Below, in pieces: positions 13,301 through 23,504 of a stretch of DNA of 64,000 nucleotides. Location of the stretch: assembly GCF_041381155.1 (NCBI RefSeq), contig NC_091137.1, positions 23,295,655 to 23,359,654 on the forward strand, given 5' to 3'. Made by a program: the position numbers and the translations under genes. The first letter of the stretch is position 1. Every line of letters begins with the position of its first letter. The notes under the pieces are model-generated. The model saw only the letters and a program-made list of their open reading frames with translations, was not told the origin of the DNA and did no database searches. Source of the stretch: Argopecten irradians (taxonomy: Eukaryota; Mollusca; Bivalvia; Pectinida; Pectinidae).

Positions 13301-16300
13301 TTTATATACTTGTGAATTTTTGGTTTTGAAATATATAGTTTTGGGGTTAGGAATTTTGACATAATTTCCGTTTGATTTTTTAATTCAATTTCATCACTGT
13401 ATTATAGAATTCATTTCTATTAAATAGCTACTATGCGTTTGATCATAGTATTGTTTATTAAATGGATGGGGCGTTTTATCATTTTGTATTACAGTAATTT
13501 GCTCCTAAAATGGCGTTTCTGTGCGTTGAAGTGAATTCATCAAGTTAACAATATGTTTATTTTTGTGTGATGTTTGTTTTGTCTTAAATGTATTTATACG
13601 ATTTGTTTTGTAGGATTATATGTGTGTGAGTGAAAGTGACTGGGCAAATAATATGTTTTAAAATTTTGTACTTAACCCAGTAGGATAGAGGTTAAAAGGA
13701 CATGTGTGGGAATGAGTTTAGTCTGTAACTCGATTTCTCAAAAACAAATTGTTAGTATTTTTTGTTTTATATTGTTTGTTGTTCAAGATAATGTCAATCT
13801 AAATTTTTAAATATAAGCATAATATGTGATACGTACTCTGGAAATATGTCACATCAATAATGTTAACAGACAATAACTACGAGTAACGGATTTACTTTTT
13901 TATTCAAAATTGTTGATTTTGTTCATGAATGTCTTTGCCATTAGCTCTTTATCTATTTATATGTTAAATTGCGTTGCTGTTAAAAAACAATTTATACTGC
14001 TGCATAAAGGACCATTTTTAACGACACGCATAGGTAATGTGTTCCATATTCGTTGAGTAATTTGTTTTTTCTTGACATCTATATATATATTCTTCCTCGT
14101 AGTAACAACTTCTGTCTGTATTTGCATCAAAGTCGCTCAGTATGCTTAAAATAATGCGTCTTTTGATGTGTTATATCATTAACAGTATTCATACATAGAA
14201 TCTATTCAATTTTCAATTATATTTTTATAGTCAAGCAAAACAGTCGGGAGACCACGCACAGACTAGCGGCTCGTCCAGAACATTAGACACACTGGCTTGT
14301 GTAGCGGCAGAAAAGCAAGTGAGTATCAATATCTCCTACGTCATTAAATGGATATATAATAGAACGTCTATGGACAGTAATATTGGATTGTTTGTTTGTT
14401 GTTTGATATAACAGCTAGTATATAAGCAATGAATTATTATATTAACTTTTAAGTATTTATTTATATAAGTAGAACATTTATCAGTTTTGTTTGGGAAGTA
14501 CATTTATTTTCATTTCTATTATCTCTATTATGCCTGGAAAGAATGCATCCATTTGATATTTGCTTATTCAATGTTGAATATTTTATAACAGTTGCATATA
14601 TGGAGTCTGAAAATGCAGAGAATGGCTTTATAAGTTAACAGTCGAAAGGTGAAGAAAATCCTATAAAAATGTGTTGTTGCATGGGGTGAACTGTTTGTTA
14701 CATGTTATACCACAAATAGACTAGGATGTGTTAGCACATAAATTGGTATATATATCTACAGTTCCAAAGGTATATTATTTGATTGTTTACAAATCTATCT
14801 TAGTTGATCAAGGATTTACTTTCTCGGCAAAAATGCAAAAAGGTAAAAATTAGTTAAGTTCTGATTATAAACACAAGCACCTAAATAGGATAAATTAGCA
14901 ATGATCTTATTCAAGTCAAAAGTTAGTACTTTTATTGCACATTTCATATGCTTTTGTCACAGCTACGTTATCTCAACTTATGTGATTTAAAAACATGTAA
15001 ATCACTGATTCAACAGTTATAATAGTGTTCGTTTTTAAGTGTTCTTAGCATATTCGTTAACTGTCTTGTGTCTGTGTGTAAAGGTAATTTTTACATCCAG
15101 GAAAACACATATAAAATTGAAATCAGACTCACAAAATGTGAAATTTTAAGACCACAATACGTCTTCATCTGCTCATGATGAAATGGTTTTAAAGTAAACG
15201 CCATTGAATTATTTTTAAAACAATTGACAGATAAGCAAAATATTAAAGTATGCGTTTATTTTTTTACATCTTGTGTTTGGTCTTTGCATGATGACCTTTA
15301 TTTCACTTGCGTTGAACACTGTTTCACAGCTTATATAGGAACGCATAATTTCTTAATCACAAGGACTATTAAGTACTGTATATAAAATTAATACAAAAAT
15401 GCATAAAATGTGTACATCACCAAATTAGACTATTAGAAATATTCAAAGAATCAAAATACATGTATAATCAATGAAGAGAAAGAAGAAGCAATAAGAAAAA
15501 ATGCCTTAACAATGTAAATATATCTAGTTGAAATTTGTGTAAATTGCTTAGTTATGGAATTTGTGCTATAGATAGATATCACACACATGTATAATTCGTT
15601 GCCAACACCTTTGTCAATTTTCTTAGCGACGCCCCTTCAGCACATTTGCCAATATTAGAACACTTGGGCATGTATATCTGGATGTCAGACCGTCCACTGC
15701 GAAAGGACGCGCTTATACGCGTCCTACAACACCTTTCTCAGTAAATGGTCGAAGTTTTTCCAAGTCTGAGAGTAAAGTATGATTCCTTTGCAGATTTATA
15801 TATAGATCTGAGTATGTATATACACCCTAGACTAGATGTGTTACGGGCAGACCAGATGTATACTTTTATAAATGCGAACATACAGTGCTACAAAACATGA
15901 TCACATATATGCACTTTCATCACAATGTGCACAAATTAGCATGACGTTTTCTTTCTCAAAACCAAGTACTTTAAAATTACTTAATAATGTTACATAACAT
16001 CTTTGTTTTAGGTCGTTTCTTAAAAACTATTAAATTTCATTAATTATTGTCGTTTAAGGATGTGTCAGCATTGAGTATTAGATGATATCGGAAATATATA
16101 ATGACAAAATCAAAAACTGTTTTAAGTAGATATACAAGCTGTAATCCAGAGTTAACATGCTAGTGGTTACGTGTCAGATACTGTATATAAACTAATTAAC
16201 GTTTTACCTTTCATCACCGAATATGTATGACCTGTTCAACAGAGCAATCGTTGCTTTACCGTTTGATATGTTTATATTTATTAATTATTTTAATTCCACG

Positions 16301-19300
16301 CTCAACTTTCGTAAAGCGACTTGCTTCCTCAATCACTGTCATTTTATATATTTTTTTAAATATTGAATTGCATGGCAAACATGATCATGTCTTGTAGAAA
16401 CTTTATAACTGCATTTTTATTTACTGATCCCATCGAAACTGTACGAGATGATGCGTACATCAGATTCACACGCACTGTATTCGTGCTATGGAAAAATGGT
16501 ATGATATATTGTATGTACTGAAATACTAGATTTAACTGTTTAATCACGAATAATCATTGATAAAATGTGTTATGTACCTCATCAACTCCAAACAAAAAGT
16601 GTCGACATTCCAATAAATAATTGACTCATTTTGTTAAGTGCTTATCGATAGCATGGTCAGCCTGTTGGTAACTGCACCCTTTAATACACATTCTTGAGCT
16701 AAGGTCAGATATTCTCTCTCCTGACCGTATTTTTCTGTCAAAACTTGTCCCTCCTAATATCTGTTAGGACGACGTTTAGTAGATGTGATTTATCTTTTTG
16801 CTTCTCCCAAGCTTTCTACTTCTCTAGTCTTACCTTAAGAACTGCATGTCCCTCCTATCTGCTAACACATGATAGGATGTATTAGTGTAAGGTTACATCG
16901 AATAGACAGGTATAAAAGGTATATAATGCATGCAATTTCATTTGTTTTCCCTTAGGCTTTTGTTTTTGTCATTTTGATATAGTTGAAAAACAAAATAATG
17001 TAGATGAAAACTAAGAATAACAATTTTAATTCGAATATCTCAGGTTTGCCTTTTTAAATACTTTAATGAATGCTTTTTTGTTAATGTGCTGGATGCGAAC
17101 CATCCTCGACATTCCAATGGTCACTATCACTGTCGTTATATCCACCCATGGGTTATGTCATAGCATAACTGCAGACTCTAAGTGAGACAACAGGTGAGGT
17201 AGATGGTTTAGTACTTCGATGTAACCAAATAATCTAATAATGATGCATTGTATGATTTTTAAGTTTGGCGTCGGTCTCTGTTGGCATGTGATTGGTCAGT
17301 TTGTACTCTCTTGCATTGCCTTCAGGTTTGCTACATCTGCATGACATAGTCTACTGGACATAACTAGAGTGATAGTAATCCCTGGGATATCGATGATGCA
17401 TGAGAACTGATTATACACTTAACTATGATTATAGACTGTGTATTTTGTAACATGGTTACCAATATGTAACGATTTTCTGATTTACACCAGATTGACCAAT
17501 GTAAATGAAGATTTCATTCAAGAAAATGACGATATCTTCCTCTCTAAATTTTCAGAATCCGATCGTCTCGGCTCGTTCGAACCGTCAAGTGCTAGTTAGA
17601 AACTTTTTGTTTTCCTTATTTCGTTCACATTTTCTCTGGTGAAGGCATGTATGATTGTAATTAATGGGATGTGGGATTCCTCTTTTTATACCGGGATAAT
17701 GGATGTTTTGTGTGTTATAGTTTGCATGTAACCAATGGTGACAAGGGTATTGGACAATAATCATTCTATGAGATAGACTCGATAAAGTCAACGGAGGGGT
17801 TGAAAGTATCTTCAACGTAAATTATTTGGTCTTTTACTGGACGTAGGTGTTGTTGAATGTTGGATAATAACGAGTCATTTATAGGTGTGTGATAGGTATT
17901 TTACATACTTACTTTAAAGATATTATCAGATGTTATCTTCGTAATTACCAGGGTTATGGCCACGAATACCCAATGTCCCCACATATGAGCTTCTCCCCTG
18001 ACAACATGGACAACAAGAGTGATATAAGTTTAAGTAGACTTTCAACAACATGCCTCGGAGCAGAAATGAAGGTGCGACTTAGTGAAAAGCTAGAGCCATC
18101 CTGTACATTTCATCTGTTTCCCGCTGACGCTGTTATTGACGCACCACCGATTATTCTTAACACGGGAAAACCTCTGATTTGGAATCCCGCAACTTCTTCG
18201 CCGGGACAGCGAAGAGACAGTCAACGAGAGGCAATAATTTCGTCCCCGTTTAAAGGTTATGTTAGGGTTATTGATCCAAATATGAAATTGATATTGAATA
18301 AAGAAGGAGGCAAGGTGGATTTCCCAGCTCTCAAAGCGAAAAATGGTATGCTAGTTGCCTCTGATATTAATCTCGGTGATCAAGCTAAGTTTAAAAGTGA
18401 AACGGTTCCTTCAAAGAGTCAAGACGAGCATTTTCTTTCAGAAAGAAAAACGCCAAACGCTTCTTATGAGAAAACAAGTAAATTGTTTTGCACAAAAAAT
18501 CTCAGAAGCAGATTTGCCGGATACATCAAAGGAAAGAAAACGCGTGCCAGTTCTTTACGGAAATCTGAGAGCGCAGCTGTTAAAAGAAATGCTTATTCTG
18601 CAAGAGCCGTTCGACCAGAAAGAAGTGAAGTGACTGAGAGCGTTCAAGGAGATGCAAATAATTCCGGACTAAATTACTGGGCAGAGGAGCCGGAGGAATT
18701 TCAAAAGAAAGCTTTAGAGGAAAACGTTGACATTTCTGAAATTCAAAGTAACGAAAGTATGAAAAGAGTTGCTGAATATATTTTAAGAGAAAGCAGTCGA
18801 GGAGGAAATAGCGTAACTCCTCTAGAAGTCGTAGCCGATTCCCCTACGCCGAGAAATGGGGTATACCTTGTGTTTCTGATGCACAAAAAATAATAATCAA
18901 TACACCTATTGCCTTCTCCATTCACTAACTAATACGTAATTGGTACAACGACATTATAGGAACAAGTATGGTACATTCCATAGGAGTTATAAATCTTTAA
19001 TAAGATTCGCGAATATGTCACTATCCAGAATGAAAGAAATTTGATAGCTGCCAACTGATAAACAGAATGAATGCTACTTCGTTATCAAATTAATAACGTA
19101 CAGTCTAACTATAGGTTAAGATCTAAAACAAAGTGATTGTTGGTTGTGTGGCTTCTGTTTCATAGCTGTAATAGGCATATAAAGTTCGAATTAAGCACCA
19201 TATCAGCGATTATCACATATGTGGGGAATTTTTATTGTGCATAGTTATGCTTATTATGCAAAATGGAATGTCATTCCGTATAACAAAATAATATATTTAA

Positions 19301-22001
19301 ATATGAAAACACAACCCGACACGTCGTTGCAGGTGTACTGTTCTTTAATACTCATTTTACACATTTTCAGAGCCTGTCACATGTGCTCACTACCAAAATG
19401 ATATTGAGTGAAATGTCAAATGATAATGAGAAATGTGTTTTGATGATTTTTTTCTTGATTTTATTGATTGATTTTCCCCTTCTATCTGTTTGATCTTTAT
19501 TTACTCTCCGGAAATACCAGTAATCAGGATCATCGTTTATAAACTAACTTGTGGTTGCCTTATCTAACACTTTGATGGTTGTTTTCTGATTTTGTCACAG
19601 CATGGTTTTGTTATGATATAATAATAAGTTTTATTGCCTCTTACGCTAATAACAATTTCATTTTAAACTATATTTACAGTTTTATATATTTAAACCATAT
19701 CTCGTATTCAAACATTAAATTGAGTATTCGCAATAAATATTTCACCTAAGTATTGTTTAAGCATTTGTCTTATCCTGTAGATGCTTTCAGATTGACTCCC
19801 ATTGCATTTTTCTCTGATTTGTTAATTTAGTTTTGCATCCAAGCTAGTTATTCTTTACATTCGACAGAACAGTTCCTTCTTATTGAAATATTTAATTTTC
19901 TTTTAAAATGTAATTTCGAATAAAGTTATACACCAGCATACCAATATAAATTATATAATATAATATAAAATTATGTCCTAAGATATAATCGGAGTATCTA
20001 TTGAAGTGATCTACATTTCTATCTGCATGCTGAATTTTGCTGTGTGTGTAGGTGATGATTTACTGTTTGTGTTTGTGTGTTTTATTTATGACTTACATGC
20101 TTTTCAGATGTGGTTTGATTCAGCTGGACGAGCTTATGTGAGCCTTGCAGCTCGCTACGACCCTCTCAAGAAATGATCATTTAATGTATTGAATCATCAA
20201 GGTATTATTTCCCATCATCCCATCTGTATTGTTCGTTACATAATACCGTCACAGCTTCCTTAAAACCCTCTTATATGCCATAACATTATCTTAGTATTGT
20301 CCACTCAAATGTCGCCGCATTAAACTTACAAATATCTTTCTACGATCTTGTCACATTTAATAATCCTTTCCCACGCTTAGTCGGTATAAAGTGTTGGGGA
20401 ATTAGTTTATTAAGCAAATGTATATGTATTTTATATGGATAAGGGGAGTTACTCTTACTTGACTCAAATTATCTTGAAAATATTTGATGTTTGTGCTCTA
20501 CATCTGGTTTCTTCCACCACTTAAATGTATAATATTTCCTCGTCTTCAACCTTTCTTTACAGCTTTGCTTATTCTTTTCATGATTCTATTTCACATTTCC
20601 TTGCCATGTTATTTTACATGTGAATCTCCATGTATTGTGCGTTCTCGTATTTAGTAATTATGCTAGCTAAATATTTACACCCTATACCTGTTTCATAGAA
20701 CTGTCTGTTATCCGTTTTGAAATATACACAAAAACACTTTAGTAAATGTTTACACTTGGAAGCATTACACATATATTATTATATATATATTCATGTTATT
20801 GTTCATTGTGTATTTAATTGTCCCTAAGTGCGTAACAGTCGCTTTTATGTCACTCCTCTCATTGCATTGCTCAAATTATTATCATATTTCTTCATCATTT
20901 TGCACCTCTTATAGCCACATGTTAATTGTGTTATAATTTCTTTTTAAATATGTGCATTGTTTCAAATTCAGTCTCATTTTCTTCCAATTTTTTAAAGCTT
21001 TGAAATGAAGCTTACATCCACGGTAGTACATGTAAATCTTCTCGAGTTTTCAAAGCCTTTGATATTTCAAACTACAAAGAGGTGATATGTCTTTCTTGGT
21101 GATAAACGTAAATGCATTTTCCGAAGTTAAATTTTTATGTTAGACATTAACATAATTGGCCTAACAAAATTACATTATATTGATTACTTTATTCGTCAGG
21201 TAATTTTTCAGATTTTTAATTTCTTTTGATGTAGATGTTCTTGCTTTCAATTGTTAGATATATATTATGTGTTTGTTGCTTGTCGTTGGTGTGTTTTGAT
21301 TTGTGTGTTTTGATAAGGTTTATTTGCGTTTATGACTTAACAGAGAAAAGACCCATTCTCAGATTTTTTAATTGCTCTTTTCTGTTGTTGATAGATTTTG
21401 TTAAATCGTAAATTTGAATGTCAAATATTATAATGGTTCTCTGACCTATAAATGGCTTACATCTTCCTTCTTTCACCAGATTGAGCCCGAGTTTCCTCCT
21501 GATAGTGCGGGATTGACCTGGTGTGAGCGACTGGAACTCCTCCGTGCGGTAAACAAACGACCAGAGAAGGTCAAACCGAAACCACCGAGGATACGATTCT
21601 TTAAGGATCCGCCAAAAGAGAGCCCAGACGCGTCCTCTCCCCTGGTCGCCCAGTCTACTCGCGCACATCTTTACGAACAACGGAGAATGAAACATTTGTT
21701 AGAACAGGCCAAAGTCAAAGGGACTGACCAGTTTGAATGGTTGACGGACAGCGTGCGGTTTCGTGGTGTGACATCTGATGTTTCTGATTCATCGGACGAT
21801 GATTCGGATGAGTGTAGTGCTGGTGGATCTGCAGGGTCACGATGCACGTCCACGAAACCGTATGGGCCTGGTATGGACGTTAATAATGCAGAGAGTGCTT
21901 TGCTTCAGCGTTACAATATGCCTTCGGTCAAGGGAGGTGGGTGGAAAATGACTCCATATCCTGTAATGATACGCTCACGTACTACCCTGTTTCAAAGCTA
22001 A
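435..22001 (+). CDS. Uncharacterised His/Ser-rich protein, five coding exons
   Basis: Seen: five exons join in frame: 435-1390, 14231-14318, 17952-18860, 20108-20137 and 21480-22001, with phases 2, 0, 0, 0. The product is about 834 aa. An in-frame TAA lies directly before the ATG at 435, so the start is firm, although its context is weak; a second Met at residue 10 has G at -3. The N-terminal 150 residues are charged and aromatic and may fold. About residues 155-260 are His/Asn/Ser/Thr-rich. Exon 3 encodes a basic, serine-rich stretch. The last exon starts with a Pro/Lys-rich segment containing GLTWCERLELLRAVNKRP and later has an acidic SDDDSDE run. There is no signal peptide or membrane helix, so the protein is probably intracellular. 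I do not recognise the family. The first intron is 12.8 kb and could hide further exons; phase agreement argues the listed exons belong together. Function unknown. Confidence 0.72.
7020..7366 (+). repeat. Probable bivalve interspersed repeat, decayed
   Basis: The segment ends in CAGATGACCGTTAAGGTCTA followed by TGGGTCTCTTG, which resembles the 3' end of an abundant non-coding repeat family in bivalve genomes. Inside it, CCTTGACCTTCATTCAAGTT and a CAACTTCTTCTAAATAAC-like stretch are also reminiscent of those repeats. The family name is not certain. The copy looks old: many positions differ from what I recall and no target duplication is evident. Confidence 0.4.
11354..11703. repeat. Inverted-repeat element with about 72-bp arms
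   Basis: The left arm (11354-11426, with CAGGGGTTCC and GATCTCTACACCCCTGGACT) and right arm (11632-11703, with AGTCCAGAGGTGTAGAGATC and AGAACCCCTG) are reverse complements at roughly 85%. About 205 bp separate them, including a 25-bp exact tandem duplication (AAAGGTAATCTTTGCTGGTC). The structure suggests a MITE or fold-back element. A related single-arm copy lies at 17268-17400. Confidence 0.6.
14231..14318 (+). CDS. Exon 2 of the uncharacterised gene
   Basis: An 88-base exon lies between TTTTTATAG and GTGAGTATC. One base completes the valine codon left open by exon 1, and 29 further codons are open in that frame (QAKQSGDHAQTSGSSRTLDT then LACVAAEKQ). It ends in phase 0, which exon 3 requires. 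It is too short to stand out as an open frame; the support is the pair of splice sites and the phase match on both sides. Confidence 0.7.
17268..17400. repeat. Related copy of the 11.5-kb inverted-repeat family
   Basis: TTTGGCGTCGGTCTCTGTTG, GTGATTGGTCAG, CATAGTCTACTGGAC and AATCCCTGGGATATCGATGA follow the same order as GGGCGTCGCTCTCTC, GTGATTGGTTCAG, GATAGTCCAGAGGTG and AACCCCTGGAGTATCGAGGA at 11520-11702. Similarity is moderate, so this is an older or different subfamily member. Confidence 0.4.
17952..18860 (+). CDS. Exon 3 of the uncharacterised gene (303 codons)
   Basis: The exon opens after TAATTACCAG with GYGHEYPMSPHMSF in phase 0 and runs 303 codons to a donor GTATACC at 18861. The frame continues only 10 codons into the intron before a stop, which fits an exon border. 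The 21 open codons from the ATG at 17889 are probably intron. The product is polar: an early segment with LFPADAVIDAPPIILNTGKP could be folded, the middle is Lys/Ser/Arg-rich, and the end is Glu-rich. Confidence 0.75.
18861..20107 (+). other. Third intron of the uncharacterised gene
   Basis: AT-rich intron between the donor GTATACC and the acceptor GCTTTTCAG. Apart from a short in-frame run-on from exon 3, I see no supported feature. Confidence 0.5.
20108..20176 (+). CDS. Exon 4 of the uncharacterised gene, with two possible ends
   Basis: After TGCTTTTCAG the frame reads MWFDSAGRAY in phase 0, then an internal donor GTGAGCC at 20138. If that donor is used, a 30-base microexon (20108-20137) joins exon 5 in frame. 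If it is ignored, the frame continues VSLAARYDPLKK to a TGA at 20174-20176, giving a shorter protein of about 673 aa. Both readings are phase-compatible with exon 3. Which is used, and in which tissue, cannot be told from sequence. No clear AATAAA follows closely, so the short form would need a distant or non-canonical polyadenylation site. Confidence 0.6.
   Translation: MWFDSAGRAYVSLAARYDPLKK
21480..22001 (+). CDS. Exon 5 (terminal) of the uncharacterised gene
   Basis: The exon starts after CTTTCACCAG in phase 0 with IEPEFPPDSAGLTWCER and encodes 173 residues to TAA at 21999-22001. It contains a Pro/Lys-rich stretch (KVKPKPPRIRFFKDPPKESP), a probable helix (EQRRMKHLLEQAKVKG), an acidic serine run (SDDDSDE) and a basic hydrophobic C-terminus. 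G+C content is clearly higher than in the flanking introns, as expected of coding sequence. The antisense frame over the same stretch is a shadow. Confidence 0.78.
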   Translation: MEPEFPPDSAGLTWCERLELLRAVNKRPEKVKPKPPRIRFFKDPPKESPDASSPLVAQSTRAHLYEQRRMKHLLEQAKVKGTDQFEWLTDSVRFRGVTSDVSDSSDDDSDECSAGGSAGSRCTSTKPYGPGMDVNNAESALLQRYNMPSVKGGGWKMTPYPVMIRSRTTLFQS

Positions 22002-22262
22002 AATCTCTCTCGCCTTTTAATGATAAACTATGCATTATAACATAAACTCTACCTTGTGGTTGTGATATGACTTGACATCTGTCTTTGTTATGGGCTTGAA
22101 AATGTCTGTTTTGATTAATAGTATAATCTGTGATACATTGCAGTAGATTTTTTCAAAGTCTCTAATCATTACTGATGTTTTGAAAGACTTAATTAACTAA
22201 TTAACAAAGCTCTAACAGTTGAAATTATGTCTGTGCTGAAAATTGCTGCTACAGTAACAGTA

Positions 22263-22268
22263 AATAAA
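22263..22268 (+). terminator. Polyadenylation signal AATAAA, first candidate
   Basis: This is the first AATAAA after the stop codon at 22001, 262 bases downstream. A second AATAAA at 23499-23504 is followed by a T-rich stretch and could give a longer 3' UTR. Confidence 0.4.
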
Positions 22269-23498
22269 GTGTTCTAAAAGAGTCTACTTTGGTTAAATGT
22301 TATGCAGTATTATAATAAATATTGATATATCTTTATATTTATTTTATTTGTAGATTGAAATTAAAATTTAAACTGTTTTCAGATGTATCATACCATATTG
22401 AACAGCATATGTTTTAAGATCAACTGTCAATGAATCAGCTTCTTAAAAGCTTTTATAACCATAGCAAATGAGGTGCTACTTGCTGATTTAAAAAAACCTG
22501 TGTCAAATATTTTAACGATGTTAAAAGTTTAATTTGGATCCAAAATGTTACATCAATTTATTGTTGATTGTTATCATACACAATGATATAAACAGAACAA
22601 TGACCGTTTAGCCTAATTACTGTATATGTTGTTCACCATTGCCAAATTGTTTTTGATATCTTTATACATGTATTATATATTATCTGGTTGAGTAATGTGA
22701 GAAGTGAGAATCGCAAGGTCGTTGTTTGATGAAGTATGCACAATACTGATTGAAATTAAATGTTGGGTATTGCTGGAATCTGTCATCAACTAATGCAAGG
22801 GATTAATTCAAAAAATAATTCGCTCGATATAGTGCTTTAAATGCAATACTACAAATCTGAGACAATTACTATTTCAGTCGACATAATTCGAACAATCATA
22901 TACTTTAAAACATTTAATATTATAGAAAAGAACCACATTTTCAAACAAATCAATTGACTGTCGTGTTGAATGACTTCCAGTGTTAGATGTCTTTCCAGAG
23001 TAGAGTAGTAGTCCTGAATAAGTAAGAATTATATGTTTCAAAATTAAATTATTAAAACGCTGTAATGTCGTTATATTTCATGTGAACAACTAAGCACAGA
23101 TATGTTTAATATTTACACAAATATTTTGCCTATTCTGTTATCTAAGAGTAAAGCAAATACATATTTAATATGCCAGATATAACAAGAGTAAAACTTTGTT
23201 AGCTGATTTAATTATATTCAACTTCCAAACGAAGCCTACGGTAACTTGAATTTTTTCTTTTTTTGTAAACAAAAAGTGTATACCAATAACTCCTATGTTT
23301 ATGTGTTGTTAATAATAGTCATTTACATAGAGCACTAGATGTCCAGATATAAGATTTAGTGTAAGAATATATGACATTAAGTTTGAGAATGTACGAGGTA
23401 TGCAACACTGTTAAATTTGGTATATGGTGTACCGTGCATGAAGAAATTATTATATGATGAAAAAGAATTGTGAATCGTTTATCTTATTTTTGGGATGA

Positions 23499-23504
23499 AA
23501 TAAA
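23499..23504 (+). terminator. Polyadenylation signal AATAAA, distal candidate
   Basis: AATAAA sits in GGGATGAAATAAAAATTTTG and is followed within about 30 bases by GTTTTCATTGTTTATTT, a plausible T-rich downstream element. It would extend the 3' UTR of the upstream gene to about 1.5 kb. Confidence 0.35.

Larger units (their letters stand above)
1391..14230 (+). other. 12.8-kb first intron, AT-rich, with repeat fragments
   Basis: There are no convincing exons by eye. The intron holds a probable bivalve interspersed repeat at 7020-7366, a weak duplication of about 53 bp around 10073-10150 (two CTGAAACTT..ATTCTA units), a 25-bp exact tandem duplication near 11551-11600 and an inverted-repeat element at 11354-11703. 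A somewhat GC-richer patch at about 8880-9110 is unidentified. Short open frames here look random. Confidence 0.5.

Noticed and set aside
21330-21695. 121-codon minus-strand frame
   Set aside because: It is the antisense shadow of exon 5, whose plus-strand reading has splice-site and phase support.
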